Shown: positions 48,689-58,854, numbered from the stretch's first letter. The stretch: 64,000 bases of DNA from Desulfuromonas thiophila (GCF_900101955.1 NZ_FNAQ01000003.1:1-64000), one strand, 5' to 3'. Translations and numbers: made by a program. Notes: generated from the sequence alone by a model not told the origin.

Positions 48689-50040
48689 GCGCTCACCTGC
48701 GGCAGTTGCTGTTCAATGCCGGCCAGCCAGGCGTCGAACTGGCGCAGGGCGCGCTCGGCCAGCGCCAGCCGCCGGTCGGCGCGTTTCATGCGGCCGTTTT
48801 CCAGTGGTGGGAACAGGCCGTAATTGACGTTCTGTGGCTGAAAATCGCTCGTGAGGTGACTCAGATGGCCGAGCAGGGCGCCGCAGGCGGTGACCGCCGG
48901 TGGCAGTTCAAGGGGGCGCTCCAGCAGGTCGGCACTGGCGATCAGTCCGGCCAGAAAGCCGCAGGCGGCCGATTCGACATAGCCTTCCACGCCGGTGATC
49001 TGGCCGGCAAAATACAGCCGCGGCTCGCTGTTGAGCTGCAGCCGGCCATTGAGGCAGCGCGGTGCGTTGATGTAGGTGTTGCGGTGGACGCTGCCGAGTC
49101 GTTCAAACTGCGCCTGCTCCAGGCCGGGGAGGGTGCGGAAGATGCGGCGTTGTTCAGGGTAGGTGAGCTTGGTCTGAAAGCCGACCAGGTTGTAGCTGGT
49201 GGCGTGGTGGTTGTCCTGGCGCAGCTGCACGACGGCATAGGGCATGCGGCCGGTGTGTGGGTCGATCAGGCCCACCGGTTTCATCGGCCCGAAGGCCAGG
49301 GTTTGAGGTCCACGGGCCGCCATCTCTTCAATGGGCATGCAGCCTTCAAAGTGGCGCATGGTTTCGAAGTTGCGCGCCGGTACCTTGTCGGCCTGCAGCA
49401 GGGCCGTCACGAAGGCCTGATACTGGGCCTCGTCCAGCGGGCAATTGATGTAGTCGGCTTCGCCCTTGTCGTAGCGCGAGGCACGCCAGGCTTTGCTGAA
49501 GTCGATGGAATCGGCGCTGACAATGGGCGCGATGGCGTCGTAGAAATACAGATCCTCGCTGCTGGTCAGGTTGGCGATCTGCTGTGCCAGGGCGTCGGAG
49601 GTCAGTGGTCCGGTGGCGATGATGACCGCACCCGCCGCCGGCAGGCGGGTGATTTCCTCGCGTCGCAGCTCGATGGCGGGATGCTGGCCGATGCGCTGGC
49701 TGATCAGGGCGCTGAAGGCTGCGCGATCGACGGCCAGAGCGCCGCCGGCCGGCACTGTCGTGGCGTCGGCGGCCTGTAAAAACAGGCTGCGGGCACGCCG
49801 CAGTTCCTCTTTCAGACAGCCAACGGCGTTGTTCATGCCACGGCCACGCAGGCTGTTGGAGCAGACCAGTTCGGCCAGATCGGCACTCTGGTGGGCGGCG
49901 GAGAACCGCTGCGGCTTCATCTCGTAGAGGGTCACCGTCAAACCGCGGTTGGCGGCCTGCCAGGCGGCTTCACAGCCGGCCAGGCCGCCGCCGATGATGG
50001 TCAGCTGAGGTCGGGCGGGTGTCAGGGGGCTGGAGCTCAT
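48685..50040 (-). CDS. trmFO: Folate/FAD-dependent tRNA(m5U54) methyltransferase TrmFO
   Basis: 451 residues, standard length. FAD binding: [21 protein letters not shown] (residues 12-32, split for length). [25 protein letters not shown] (Cys near 59) and [14 protein letters not shown] (Cys near 215) are family signatures with the catalytic cysteines. It makes ribothymidine at tRNA position 54 using methylene-tetrahydrofolate. Its ATG overlaps the topA stop by ATGA, a pairing common in many bacteria. Confidence 0.96.
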   Translation of the reverse strand: MSSSPLTPARPQLTIIGGGLAGCEAAWQAANRGLTVTLYEMKPQRFSAAHQSADLAELVCSNSLRGRGMNNAVGCLKEELRRARSLFLQAADATTVPAGGALAVDRAAFSALISQRIGQHPAIELRREEITRLPAAGAVIIATGPLTSDALAQQIANLTSSEDLYFYDAIAPIVSADSIDFSKAWRASRYDKGEADYINCPLDEAQYQAFVTALLQADKVPARNFETMRHFEGCMPIEEMAARGPQTLAFGPMKPVGLIDPHTGRMPYAVVQLRQDNHHATSYNLVGFQTKLTYPEQRRIFRTLPGLEQAQFERLGSVHRNTYINAPRCLNGRLQLNSEPRLYFAGQITGVEGYVESAACGFLAGLIASADLLERPLELPPAVTACGALLGHLSHLTSDFQPQNVNYGLFPPLENGRMKRADRRLALAERALRQFDAWLAGIEQQLPQVSA

Positions 50041-52487
50041 GCTTCCGCTTCCGTCTCGGCGGCTTTCTTGCGGCTGCCGCTCTTGGCGGGTGAGGTGGCC
50101 TTTTGGGTGGCGGTTTTGCGCGGCGCGCTGGCTTTTTTCGTGGCCGCGCTGCTGCCACTGGCCTTTTTGACCGGTTTGTCGGCCGCCGGTTTTTTCTCCG
50201 GCGCCACCAGCACTTCCTTGAAGTCACACTCCGGCTGGGGGCACTTGCGCAGGGTGCCTTCGCGCTTGGTGGTTTTTTCCACCGTCAGCGGGAAATGGCA
50301 TTTGGGGCAGGGTTGCGCCAACGGCAGATCCCATAGCGCGTAGGTGCAGCGCGGGTACTGGTTGCAGGAGTAGAAAATCTTGCCGTAGCGGCTTTTCTTC
50401 TCCATCAGCTCACCGCTGTCGCAGTTGGGGCAGGCAATGCCCAGAGCCTTGGGCTTGACCAGCGGCTGGATGTTCTTGCACTGCGGGTAGGCGCTGCAGG
50501 CGAGAAACTTGCCATAGCGACCGTTCTTGACCAGCATGGGCGCGCCGCATTTATCGCATTTCTGATCCGACACCTCCGGTTCCTCGCGCTCGGCGCCTTC
50601 GAGGGGTTCGGTGTGGCGGCAGTCGGGAAAACCGCTGCAGGCAAGAAACTTGCCGGCCCGGCCGAGCTTGACCACCAGCGGCTTGCCACATTGGGGGCAG
50701 GTCTTGTCGGTTTCCTCGGTGGTCAGATCGCCCTTGCTGATTTCGGCGTCCTTCTGGCGCAGCAGGGCGACAAAGGGTTCCCAGTATTCCTTGAGCAGTG
50801 GCTTCCACTGCTTTTCGCCGCGGGCTACGGCATCGAGTTGTTCCTCGAACTGGGCGGTGAAATCGTAGTCGACGTAGCGGCTGAAATGGTTCGACAGCAG
50901 CTCGTTGACCACCAGGCCGATATCCTCGGCGAAAAAGGCGCGTTTTTCCAGCCGGACATAGCGGCGGGTAACCAGGGTGTTCATGATCGAGGCGTAGGTC
51001 GAAGGCCGGCCGATGCCGTATTCCTCCAGGGTCTTGACCAGGCTGGCCTCGGTGTAGCGAGGCGGTGGCTGGGTGAAATGCTGGTTGGCCGCGAGGTCTT
51101 GCCACAGCACCGGCTCCTGGGGCTGCAGGGCCGGCAGCAGTCCTTCGGCGCTGCCATCGCCCTCATCGGGATTGTCGCTGCCTTCGATGTAGAGTTTCAT
51201 GAAACCGGGAAAACGGATCACCTGGCCGCTGGCCCGCAGGGCGTAGATGCGACCGTCACCATCGCCAGCTGCGGTCTCAATGGTCACGGTGGTGGCATCG
51301 AGCAGTGCCTGAGCCATCTGGCTGGCAACCGTGCGTTGCCAGATCAGCCGATAGAGCTTGTACTGATCCGAGGTCAGGGCGCCCTTGACACGGTCGGGAT
51401 GGTTGACGATGGCCGTCGGTCGGATGGCCTCGTGGGCCTCCTGGGCATTCTTGGCCCGGCTCTTGAAGACGCGTGGCCGCGCCAGGGCGTAATCGGCACC
51501 GAATAGCCGGGTGATTTCCTCACGCGCTTCGCTGGTGGCCAGTTCCGACAGCGCCACCGAATCGGTACGCATGTAGGTGATCAGGCCGACGGCTCCCTCG
51601 CCAATGTCGATGCCCTCATAGAGCTTTTGCGCCACCGTCATGGTCTTGCGGGCGGAAAAGCCCAACTTGCGGCTGGCCTCCTGCTGCAGGGTGCTGGTGG
51701 TGAAGGGCGGCGCCGGCGTGCGTTTCTTTTCCTTGCATTCCACGCTGGCCACCTGCAGCGGCCGCTGGTGCAGGGCATCGCGTATCGCGCTGGCGGTCGT
51801 TTCGTCGGCAATGTCGAATTTTTTCAGCGTCTGGCCGTCAATGGCGTGCAGGTAGGCGCGGAAGGCCTGACCCTGCTGGTTCTGCAGCAGGGCGTCAAGG
51901 GACCAGTATTCCTTCGGCTGGAAAGCGCTGATGTCCTTTTCCCGCTCGCAGATCAGCCGCAGGGCCACCGACTGCACCCGCCCGGCCGACAGGCCATAGC
52001 GGATCTTCTTCCACAGAAAGGGCGACAGGGTGAAGCCGACCAGATAGTCAAGGATGGCGCGGGCCTGCTGGGCATCGACCAGATTGCGTGATATCTGGTG
52101 CGGATTGGCCATGGCGGCCAGGATTGCTGGCTTGGTGATCTCGTGAAAGGTTACCCGCTTGACCCGCGGTTTTTTGCCGGTTTCGGACAGTTTGAGGGCT
52201 TCAAGCAGATGCCAGGCGATGGCCTCGCCCTCGCGGTCGAGGTCGGTGGCCAGAATCAGTTCCTCGCAATGGGCCACCTCACGAGCCAGCTGGGTAATAT
52301 GTTTCTGGCTTTCCGGCAGAATCTGGTAGTTGGGCTCGAAGCCCGCCGCGACATCGACGGAGCCCTGCTTGCTGGGCAGGGCGCGCACATGGCCGTAGGA
52401 GGCCATGACCTTGTAATCCTGGCCGAGAAACTTCTCGATGGTTTTGGATTTGGCGGGCGATTCGACGATAACCAGGCAACGTGCCAT
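50037..52487 (-). CDS. topA: DNA topoisomerase I TopA
   Basis: 816 residues from [21 protein letters not shown]. An ATG 9 bases earlier is too close to GAGGA, which spaces well for 52487. The Toprim domain has [16 protein letters not shown]. The active-site Tyr is in [14 protein letters not shown] (near residue 310). Four C4 zinc ribbons follow (CPQCGKP, CDKCGAP, CPNCDSG, CPKCHFP, each paired with a later Cys pair) and then a Lys/Ala/Ser/Thr-rich basic tail of about 45 residues. It relaxes negative supercoils. The gene precedes trmFO and maf in a coupled unit and is separated from smg by a terminator. Confidence 0.97.
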   Translation of the reverse strand: MARCLVIVESPAKSKTIEKFLGQDYKVMASYGHVRALPSKQGSVDVAAGFEPNYQILPESQKHITQLAREVAHCEELILATDLDREGEAIAWHLLEALKLSETGKKPRVKRVTFHEITKPAILAAMANPHQISRNLVDAQQARAILDYLVGFTLSPFLWKKIRYGLSAGRVQSVALRLICEREKDISAFQPKEYWSLDALLQNQQGQAFRAYLHAIDGQTLKKFDIADETTASAIRDALHQRPLQVASVECKEKKRTPAPPFTTSTLQQEASRKLGFSARKTMTVAQKLYEGIDIGEGAVGLITYMRTDSVALSELATSEAREEITRLFGADYALARPRVFKSRAKNAQEAHEAIRPTAIVNHPDRVKGALTSDQYKLYRLIWQRTVASQMAQALLDATTVTIETAAGDGDGRIYALRASGQVIRFPGFMKLYIEGSDNPDEGDGSAEGLLPALQPQEPVLWQDLAANQHFTQPPPRYTEASLVKTLEEYGIGRPSTYASIMNTLVTRRYVRLEKRAFFAEDIGLVVNELLSNHFSRYVDYDFTAQFEEQLDAVARGEKQWKPLLKEYWEPFVALLRQKDAEISKGDLTTEETDKTCPQCGKPLVVKLGRAGKFLACSGFPDCRHTEPLEGAEREEPEVSDQKCDKCGAPMLVKNGRYGKFLACSAYPQCKNIQPLVKPKALGIACPNCDSGELMEKKSRYGKIFYSCNQYPRCTYALWDLPLAQPCPKCHFPLTVEKTTKREGTLRKCPQPECDFKEVLVAPEKKPAADKPVKKASGSSAATKKASAPRKTATQKATSPAKSGSRKKAAETEAEA

Positions 52488-52521
52488 GAGCGACATTCCT
52501 CAGTGCTTGGGTCGGCCAGAT

Positions 52522-52547
52522 AAAAAAAGGCTGCAGAATCTGCAGCC
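52522..52547 (-). terminator. Terminator between smg and topA
   Basis: The perfect 8-bp stem GGCTGCAG/CTGCAGCC (52529-52536 with 52540-52547) has a 3-base loop and seven T on the minus strand. It ends the dprA-smg transcript; the topA promoter must lie just after it. Confidence 0.88.
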
Positions 52548-52570
52548 GGCGACCTCGTTTTCAGGGTAAA

Positions 52571-53035
52571 TCAGTGATAGGCGCGCTTGCGGTCGCTGCC
52601 GATGATGTGGGCAATGACCGGAGAGTCGCTGCGCTGACTGGTGAACAGGGCCAGTGCCGTAATGGAGCGAACCTCGCTCAGACCCACCTCACCATCACGT
52701 TCAAGGCAGGCCCGCAGGATGACCTCTTCCTCGATTTCAGGGGGAAGCAGTCCCTGGCGGCGCAGGCGGATGAGAAAACCGCGCGCCGCCCGGCTGAGAC
52801 AGCGCATTTCCTCGGGCGCGAACAGGCGCAGGGGATCCTGTCGCAACGGTGGTGGGCTGTCACTGGAAGGCTGCAGACTGATTTGCTCGATCCAGCCAAA
52901 AGCCTGACGGATTTCGTCATCGTCAAAGCCGGCTTCCAGCAGTTCATCGACAATCTCCTCGGTGCTGGAAAAGTCGTCCCCGCTCAGAAAGTGTCGCGCG
53001 ATGATGCCGACCAGAATGAGAATCCGCTCGTTCAA
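52571..53035 (-). CDS. smg: Smg/DUF494-family protein, TTG start
   Basis: 154 residues. The start LNERILILVGIIARHFLSGDDFSSTEEIVDELLEAGFDDDEI (read in parts) is the DUF494 signature, and the later region has FAPEEMRCLSRAARGFLIRLRRQG and a zinc-free helical core. The first codon is TTG behind AGGGG; no ATG fits. The family lies next to dprA and topA in many proteobacteria and has no proven function. It follows dprA by 33 bases. Confidence 0.88.
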   Translation of the reverse strand: MNERILILVGIIARHFLSGDDFSSTEEIVDELLEAGFDDDEIRQAFGWIEQISLQPSSDSPPPLRQDPLRLFAPEEMRCLSRAARGFLIRLRRQGLLPPEIEEEVILRACLERDGEVGLSEVRSITALALFTSQRSDSPVIAHIIGSDRKRAYH

Positions 53036-53068
53036 GAGACCCCTGTGAAAAACAGTTAAATCAGGCCC

Positions 53069-54181
53069 TTAGGCCTTAATATAGCAGCCGCCGGGACAGG
53101 CACGGGCCAACCCCTGCAGCTCCAGGTGCAGAACGATAGCGGAAAGCTCCATGGGTGTCAACCCGCATCGGCCGGCCAGTTCGTCGCAGTGGCGCGGCTG
53201 GCCATCAAGCAGGCGGAAGACCTGCAGGGCCCTGTCATCAAGGCCGGCTGGGGCGGCAGGGCCAGGGGTGCCGGCTTCGGTCAGCGGTGCTGTGGTGGAT
53301 GGCGCCAGGGCATAGGCCGCCAGCACATCGTCAGCGCTGGTGACCAGGGTCGCGCCATCCTTAAGGAGCTGCAGGCTGCCGCGGCAGGTCGGGTTGAGCG
53401 GTGAGCCTGGTACGGCAAAGACATCGCGTCCGAGTTCAAGGGCGAATTCGGCGGTGATCAGGGAGCCGCTTTTCTCGCCGGCCTCGACGATCAGAATGCC
53501 CTGACACAGGGCGCTGATGATGCGGTTGCGGCCGGGGAAGTGGCCGGGACGGGGAGCCGTGCCCGGTGCGTACTCGCTCAGCAGACCGCCCCGTTCGGCC
53601 AGTTGCTGATGTAACCGGGCGTGCTCGGGCGGATAGATTCGGTCGATGCCGCCGCCGAGAACGGCAACCGTGTGACCCTGCGCTTCCAGCGCTCCTTGAT
53701 GGGCGGCGCCATCAATGCCACGGGCCAGGCCGCTGACGATACAAAAGCCTGCCCGGGCCAGATCGCGCCCCAGTTCGAAGGCCAGCCGCAGGCCATCAGC
53801 ACTGGCGTGGCGCGAACCGACAATGGCCAGCGCCGGTTGTGTCGGCAGGCGACCCTGCAGATAAAGCAGAGCCGGCGGATCGCTGAGTTGCTGCAGCGGT
53901 GCGGGATAGTCGCTGGCGCCGCGCCGCAGCAGGCGTACCTGGTTGTGCTGCAGCTGATCGCACAGCTGTAAAAAACACCGATCATCGGCGGCCGGGGTGT
54001 CACCCAGTCGCCGGCTCAGACCCGCCTGGCTGTGCCAGCGGTTGCGCGGTTGGGTCAGGGCATTGGCGGCGCTGCCGAAACAGCCCAGCAGGCGTTCCAG
54101 GCCGACCCGTCCCAGTCCCGGGGTCTGGTGCAGGCGGAACAGGGCCAACTCCTCCGCAGAGAATTCTGATGTCTGGATCAT
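53069..54181 (-). CDS. dprA: DNA processing protein DprA
   Basis: 370 residues from MIQTSEFS; a longer frame runs into the preceding terminator. A SAM-like N-terminal domain (HQTPGLGRVGLERLLG) precedes the Rossmann-like DprA core: AIVGSRHASADGLRLAFELGRDL, SGLARGIDGAAHQGALEAQG, TVAVLGGGIDRIYPPEHARL, FPGRNRIISAL, VVEAGEKSGSLITAEFALELGRDVFAVPG. A winged-helix DML1-type domain lies at the C-terminus. It loads RecA on incoming single-stranded DNA during transformation. The ribosome site is weak. It lies directly after the LysM gene terminator. Confidence 0.95.
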   Translation of the reverse strand: MIQTSEFSAEELALFRLHQTPGLGRVGLERLLGCFGSAANALTQPRNRWHSQAGLSRRLGDTPAADDRCFLQLCDQLQHNQVRLLRRGASDYPAPLQQLSDPPALLYLQGRLPTQPALAIVGSRHASADGLRLAFELGRDLARAGFCIVSGLARGIDGAAHQGALEAQGHTVAVLGGGIDRIYPPEHARLHQQLAERGGLLSEYAPGTAPRPGHFPGRNRIISALCQGILIVEAGEKSGSLITAEFALELGRDVFAVPGSPLNPTCRGSLQLLKDGATLVTSADDVLAAYALAPSTTAPLTEAGTPGPAAPAGLDDRALQVFRLLDGQPRHCDELAGRCGLTPMELSAIVLHLELQGLARACPGGCYIKA

Positions 54182-54206
54182 GGGAAAGTGTTCAGCATGG
54201 GGGCGC

Positions 54207-54235
54207 AAAAAAAGCGGGGCTGCCAGCAGCCCCGC
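54207..54235 (-). terminator. Terminator after the LysM gene
   Basis: The 9-bp stem GCGGGGCTG/CAGCCCCGC (54214-54222 with 54227-54235), loop of 4, then TTTTTTT on the minus strand. It lies 33 bases after the LysM stop and before dprA. Confidence 0.92.
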
Positions 54236-54267
54236 CGCGTGGGGACCGGCCACCGGGGGCGGCGGTC

Positions 54268-55248
54268 TCAGTCGATTTCGCTGTAGACCAGATCGCCACG
54301 ATAAACCGGCTCGCTGGCCTTGAGGATCAATGCGACCGCGCTGGCGTCATCGACCCGCACCACCAGGGCGCGGCCGAGCAAGCTGTCAGGCAGGCGCAGA
54401 TTGCGGTCGGCCTTGGCCCGCTCGGTCGGCTGGCGTGGCCGCACGATGGTGAGCATGTTGCCGACTTCCAGTCCCTCATTGCGGCCCAGATCGATATGAC
54501 AGACATCGTGCTGGCCAAGGGCGATCTTGCCCGGCGCCGCGGCCACGAGGGTGCCGTGGAGAACCTGACTGGCGCGTTTGAGGTCGATTTCACGGTTGGT
54601 TTCAGCGGGTGGCAGCAGCAGACTGCCGCGTTCGATTTCGCGGGCGGCCTGGGTGATGCGGGCACTGTAGACCTGTTCGTGGGCGGCGGTCAGTTCCAGT
54701 TCGCCCAGCCAGATCAGCTGATGGCCCAGCTTGCGGTTGGTGGCCGGATGACGTACCAGTTCGCCCAGACTGTAGATGCGGTAGCGGGCGCCGATGCGTG
54801 CCTGGGCGTCAGACATCTGCACGAACACCTCGTCACCCTGGGTCATCAGGATGCGGTTGTCGATGGTGTCGACAATGCGACCGCTGCGCTCAAGTCTGTC
54901 GGCGCTGATGAAGGTCTGCAGATCGCCGTGGGCCTCGAAGCTGATGGCGTCAACCGGCGTCGGCAGGGGTTCGGCCGTCCGGGTGATTTCCTCGCTGGCC
55001 GGCAACAGTTCGATGCGGCCATCGTAGATGGCCAGTTTCTGCCCCGGATAGATCAGGTGGGGATTGCGAATGAGTGGATTGTTGGCCCACAGACTGGGCC
55101 AGTACCAGGGATCGCTGATGAAGCGCTGTGAGATGCCCCAGAGGGTATCACCCTTTTTGATGGTGTAGATGGTCGGTGTTTCGGTCGCGCCGGCCAAAAG
55201 CGGCACCAGCAGCAGGCAGCTCAGCAGCAGGGTTTTGAAGCAACGCAT
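54268..55248 (-). CDS. Exported LysM-domain protein
   Basis: 326 residues. A signal peptide (cut after LLAGA) is followed by one LysM peptidoglycan-binding domain (28-75: YTIKKGDTLWGISQRFI, NPHLIYPGQKLAIYD). The rest is a beta-rich region with a repeating pattern and no recognised domain. LysM plus C-terminal region proteins next to dprA are a conserved arrangement in Desulfuromonadia. A periplasmic cell-wall role is inferred. Good GGAGAGAG site. It lies 21 bases after the YbgF-like gene. Confidence 0.87.
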   Translation of the reverse strand: MRCFKTLLLSCLLLVPLLAGATETPTIYTIKKGDTLWGISQRFISDPWYWPSLWANNPLIRNPHLIYPGQKLAIYDGRIELLPASEEITRTAEPLPTPVDAISFEAHGDLQTFISADRLERSGRIVDTIDNRILMTQGDEVFVQMSDAQARIGARYRIYSLGELVRHPATNRKLGHQLIWLGELELTAAHEQVYSARITQAAREIERGSLLLPPAETNREIDLKRASQVLHGTLVAAAPGKIALGQHDVCHIDLGRNEGLEVGNMLTIVRPRQPTERAKADRNLRLPDSLLGRALVVRVDDASAVALILKASEPVYRGDLVYSEID

Positions 55249-55269
55249 GGGGCTCTCTCCTTCGGGGGC

Positions 55270-55980
55270 TTAAGGACCGGGCGCCGGCCGCCGGCGGGCA
55301 AGCTGGCGGGCGACATCGCTGTCGGGATAGGTTTGCTGCAACTGCAGCAGCAGCTGGTGTTCCTGCGCCTGATCTCCGCTGGCGGCTGCCAGCTCGGCCA
55401 GGCGTTGCAGGGCAAAGGGCGCCTTCTGGGCCTCTGGTGCCAGTTCGAGCAGATCGCGATAGGCGGCTTGGGCCAGCTGGGGCTGATTGAGGGCGCGGTA
55501 GGCCTCGCCCTGCCAGTAGCGGGCATTGGCGGCGTAATCATGCGTCGGGTAGGCATTGCAAAAGCGCTCGAACAGTCGTGCCGCCGTGCCATGGTCACCG
55601 ACGGTGTAGGCGGCGAAACCGAGACGATAAAGCTCTGATGGTGGCTGGGCTGTCTCCTGTGAGGCTGCAGCTGTGGTCGCAGCCGGCTCGGCGACAACGG
55701 CCAGCGGCGCAGGATTGACAGCGGCTGTCTGGGGCCGTAGTTCAAGCTGATCGAGCCGCTCGTCCAATGCGGTCAGTCCCTGGTCGAACTGGGCGAGGCG
55801 CTGTTCCAGGGCGGTCAAACGCTGCTCTTGATTCTTGAGACTCTGCTCCAAAGGCGAAATCAATGGCTGTGGCGCTGGTGCGGTGGTGGCACAGGCGCTC
55901 AGGACGCCGGCCAGGCTCAACAGGGCCAACAGGCGCCGGCAGGGCCGGGCAAAACGGATCGCGACGGGTCGGGTTGTCAT
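55270..55980 (-). CDS. YbgF/CpoB-like TPR lipoprotein
   Basis: 236 residues. The lipobox is LSAC (Cys30). A coiled coil follows (45-80, QEQRLTALEQRLAQFDQGLTALDERLDQL in parts), then an Ala/Thr/Pro linker and three tetratricopeptide repeats (115-225: LYRLGFAAYTVGDHGTAARLFERF, ARYWQGEAYRALNQPQLAQAAYRD). This is the YbgF/CpoB plan: coiled-coil trimer plus TPR that links Tol-Pal with peptidoglycan synthesis. No tol or pal genes are adjacent. An excellent promoter lies upstream. Confidence 0.83.
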   Translation of the reverse strand: MTTRPVAIRFARPCRRLLALLSLAGVLSACATTAPAPQPLISPLEQSLKNQEQRLTALEQRLAQFDQGLTALDERLDQLELRPQTAAVNPAPLAVVAEPAATTAAASQETAQPPSELYRLGFAAYTVGDHGTAARLFERFCNAYPTHDYAANARYWQGEAYRALNQPQLAQAAYRDLLELAPEAQKAPFALQRLAELAAASGDQAQEHQLLLQLQQTYPDSDVARQLARRRPAPGP

Positions 55981-56046
55981 GGGGCCTCGTGCTGCCGGCG
56001 GGGCCGCAGCCGTGAACGGGGGTGAAAAAAGTGAAAAACATTTTAT

Positions 56047-56075
56047 TTTCTAATGCCTTTACCCCGGCTTGTCAA
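56047..56075 (-). promoter_or_regulatory. Sigma-70 promoter of the YbgF-LysM unit
   Basis: The minus strand has a perfect -35 TTGACA (56070-56075), a 17-base spacer and -10 TAGAAA (56047-56052). The start is about 60 bases before the lipoprotein ATG. Confidence 0.75.
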
Positions 56076-56227
56076 GTCGGAATGCGGTCTTTTTCTTGCG
56101 CTGGCCGGCGGACTGGTCTTGGCCGGTCTTTTGCCGTATGCTGATACGCTGCCCTTCACCGCGCCGCCGGCTGCTGGCCATTTCCAGCCCGCTGGCGCCC
56201 GTAACCGATAGAACAAGGAGCTTTCTG

Positions 56228-57487
56228 ATGCCCCGGGTGGAACTGCTGGCTCCGGCCGGCGACCTCGACAAGTTGCAGCTGGCGCTGCTTTATGGCGCCG
56301 ATGCCGTTTATCTCGGTGGTGAACAGTTTGGCCTGCGTGCCCCGGCCGGGACCTTCTCGCTGCCGCTGCTGCGCCAGGCGCTGGAACTGGCCCACGGGTG
56401 CGGCCGCAAGCTGTACCTGACCCTTAACGCCTATCTGCACGCAGGTGAAATGGCGCAACTCGATGCCTATCTTGAAAGCCTGCGGCCGCTGACTCTCGAT
56501 GCCTACATTGTCTCCGATCCCGGTGTGCTCAGCCGGGTGCGTGCCATCGACCCGCAACGCGAGATCCATTTGTCGACCCAGGCCAACACCCTCAATGGTC
56601 CGGCCTGTGAGTTCTGGCGAACCCAGGGCGTGGCACGCGTCAATCTCGGGCGTGAGCTGAGCCTGGCCGATCTGCGTCTGATCCGTTCCCAGACGACGGT
56701 GGAACTGGAGGCCTTTGTGCATGGCGCCCTGTGTGTGGCCTATTCCGGTCGTTGTCTGCTGTCCAGTGCCCTTACCGGCCGCAGTGCCAATGCCGGCGCC
56801 TGTGCCCAGCCGTGCCGCTGGAATTACGCCGTGGTGGAGGAAACCCGCCCAGGCCGCTATTTTCCCATTGAGGAGGATGCCCGCGGCACCTATCTGTTCA
56901 ACAGCGAGGATCTGTGCCGACTCGACGCGCTACCGCAGTTGCTGGCCAGTGGCATCGATAGCTGCAAGATCGAGGGTCGCATGAAAACTCTTTACTATGT
57001 TGCCGCTGTGACGCGCGTTTATCGCGCCGCCATTGATGCCTGGTGCGCCGATCCCATCGGCTATGTCGCCGACCCCCAGTGGCGGGCCGAGCTTGACAAG
57101 GTCAGTCACCGTCCCTATATCAGTGATCTGCCGGCTGGCTCCGCCGCCGTGCACCGGGAAGATTCGCGCTATCGCCAGAGCCATGATTTTCTCGCGATTG
57201 TGCGGGCAGTGGCGGCGGACGGCCGGGTGTTGGTGGAGGGTCGCAACCGTTTTGCCGCCGATGAGCAGGTTGAGGTCATCGGTCCGGCCATGCGGACGCT
57301 GCCCTGGCCGCTGAGCGGGGCGGAGGACGAAGCCGGTCAGCCCTGTCAGCTGATTCAGCCCAATGCCCGCGTCTGGTTGCGGCCGCCGGCGCCGCTGCAG
57401 GTGGGCGATCTGTTGCGGCGTGAGCGGCCTGTTGACGCCGGCTGGCGGCTGGCCGATGGCGCCGGCAAGAAATTGAGCCCGCAATGA
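56228..57487 (+). CDS. U32-family protein (TrhP/YhbU-like)
   Basis: 419 residues from the ATG after AAGGAG; the frame is open further upstream without a site. The start VELLAPAGDLDKLQLALLYGADAVYLGG is the U32 signature. HGALCVAYSGRCLLSSAL, then NAGACAQPCRWNY, supply four cysteines for an iron-sulfur cluster. IEGRMKTLYYVAAVTRVYR is also conserved, and the C-terminus has a small beta domain. Family members act in tRNA hydroxylation (TrhP), rRNA hydroxylation (RlhA) or ubiquinone synthesis (UbiU/V). Length and sequence suit TrhP best; this is inferred. It overlaps nudC by 4 bases. Confidence 0.85.
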   Translation: MPRVELLAPAGDLDKLQLALLYGADAVYLGGEQFGLRAPAGTFSLPLLRQALELAHGCGRKLYLTLNAYLHAGEMAQLDAYLESLRPLTLDAYIVSDPGVLSRVRAIDPQREIHLSTQANTLNGPACEFWRTQGVARVNLGRELSLADLRLIRSQTTVELEAFVHGALCVAYSGRCLLSSALTGRSANAGACAQPCRWNYAVVEETRPGRYFPIEEDARGTYLFNSEDLCRLDALPQLLASGIDSCKIEGRMKTLYYVAAVTRVYRAAIDAWCADPIGYVADPQWRAELDKVSHRPYISDLPAGSAAVHREDSRYRQSHDFLAIVRAVAADGRVLVEGRNRFAADEQVEVIGPAMRTLPWPLSGAEDEAGQPCQLIQPNARVWLRPPAPLQVGDLLRRERPVDAGWRLADGAGKKLSPQ

Positions 57488-58401
57488 AGTCACCCCTGTC
57501 GCAGAGAGGTTCCATGTCCGCACCGCCGGTTTCTCCTGCCTGCTTTGCCCAGGCTTTCGAGGATGCCCTGTTTCTGCCCTTCAACCGGACCAGTCTGGCC
57601 GGCCGCTTTGAGCTGGCAGCCGCCCCCGCACCTGTGATTGAGGGAGGGGTTTGGCTGGTGTTGCAGGGCGCGCAGTTGTATCTCACCGCTGCTGGCGACT
57701 TGCCGGACGAACTGCAGCCGCCGGCCACGGCCGAATGCTGCCTGTGTGGCTGGTGGCAGCAGCGGCCCTGCGCACTGTGTCGTTGGCCCCAGGAGGCGTC
57801 ACCACCGGTCGGTCTGGTGGGGTACAATCTGCAGGCCGAGGAGCCCGGCATAAGTCTGGCGCTGCTGTCTCTGGCGGCCCTCGGGCGCCAGTTGCTGCAC
57901 TGGCTCGACAACAGCCGCTGCTGCAGCGCCTGCGGCACGCCGCTGCAGGCGCTGGCGCGCAGTTGGGGGCGGCGTTGCTCCGGTTGCGCTCGCGAGCATT
58001 ATCCGCATATTCATCCGTGCATTATTGTGCTGGTGCAGCGCGGTGAACAGGTTCTGCTGACCCGCAAAGCCGGCTGGAAGGCGGGCCGCTACAGTCTGGT
58101 GGCCGGCTTTGTCGATGTTGGCGAATGCCTAGAGGAAACGGTGGTACGGGAGGTGCGGGAGGAGACCGGCATCGCCATTACCAATTTGCGCTATGTTGGC
58201 AGTCAGGGCTGGCCGTTTCCGTCGCAGCTGATGGTGGGTTTCACCGCCGATTACGCCGGTGGCGATATCCAGGTGGAAGAGGCCGAACTGGAAGATGCGC
58301 GCTGGTTTTCCTGCCATGATCTGCCGTTGCTGCCCGGTCGCCGCAGCATCTCGCGTTTTCTGATCGACCGTCATCTCAAGCAGCTGGGGGTTCTGCCATG
58401 A
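57484..58401 (+). CDS. nudC: NAD(H) pyrophosphatase / RNA decapping hydrolase NudC
   Basis: 305 residues from the ATGA overlap; an ATG at 57514 with AGAGAGG upstream is a good alternative (295 residues). A zinc ribbon near residue 145 (CCSACG...RRCSGC) precedes the Nudix box GFVDVGECLEETVVREVREETG (the GX5EX7REUXEEXG residues are all present). The NudC marker SQPWPFPxS reads SQGWPFPSQ here, with Gly in place of the first Pro. It hydrolyses NADH and removes NAD caps from RNA. It overlaps hsp20 by ATGA. Confidence 0.92.
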   Translation: MKSPLSQRGSMSAPPVSPACFAQAFEDALFLPFNRTSLAGRFELAAAPAPVIEGGVWLVLQGAQLYLTAAGDLPDELQPPATAECCLCGWWQQRPCALCRWPQEASPPVGLVGYNLQAEEPGISLALLSLAALGRQLLHWLDNSRCCSACGTPLQALARSWGRRCSGCAREHYPHIHPCIIVLVQRGEQVLLTRKAGWKAGRYSLVAGFVDVGECLEETVVREVREETGIAITNLRYVGSQGWPFPSQLMVGFTADYAGGDIQVEEAELEDARWFSCHDLPLLPGRRSISRFLIDRHLKQLGVLP

Positions 58402-58835
58402 CCCGTCCTGTTCTCTTGCGGACCTTTTGTCAGCAGCAGCGCCAGATGGATGTGGCGCTGCATCAACTGGGGCCCCATGTTGGTGATGCGGCCGCCGACT
58501 CCACCGCTGCGGTCGAGCCCTGGCAACCCCCCGCCGATGTGCGGGTGGATGGCGCCGACCTGCTGTTGAGCCTCGATCTGCCCGGTGTCAGCGAGGAGCA
58601 GATCTGCCTGCGCCTGACCGATGGCATTCTCGAGGTCAGCGGCAGCAGGGCGGAGACCGTCACGGCGCCGCGCTACCAGCGGCAGGAGTGTCCGCGGGGC
58701 GCCTTTTGCCGGCGCTTTATTGTGCCGGCCGATTTTGACAGCAGCCGCTTGCAGGCCCACTGTGACCGGGGTGTGCTGCATATCGTGCTGACCGGTCTGG
58801 CGCAGAGCCCGGCGCCGACGGAACTGCCGCGCTAG
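58398..58835 (+). CDS. Small heat-shock protein, Hsp20/alpha-crystallin family
   Basis: 145 residues. The alpha-crystallin domain spans about 45-135: PPADVRVDGADLLLSLDLPGVSEEQICLRLTDGILEVSG, GAFCRRFIVPADFDSSRLQAHCDRGVLHIVL, with the conserved Gly-Val-Leu near the end. The usual C-terminal I-x-I/V anchor is not obvious, so oligomerisation may differ. It overlaps nudC by ATGA, so it is expressed with a metabolic operon rather than a visible heat-shock promoter. Confidence 0.9.
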   Translation: MTRPVLLRTFCQQQRQMDVALHQLGPHVGDAAADSTAAVEPWQPPADVRVDGADLLLSLDLPGVSEEQICLRLTDGILEVSGSRAETVTAPRYQRQECPRGAFCRRFIVPADFDSSRLQAHCDRGVLHIVLTGLAQSPAPTELPR

Positions 58836-58854
58836 CAGCTGTGGCAGGACCGGC

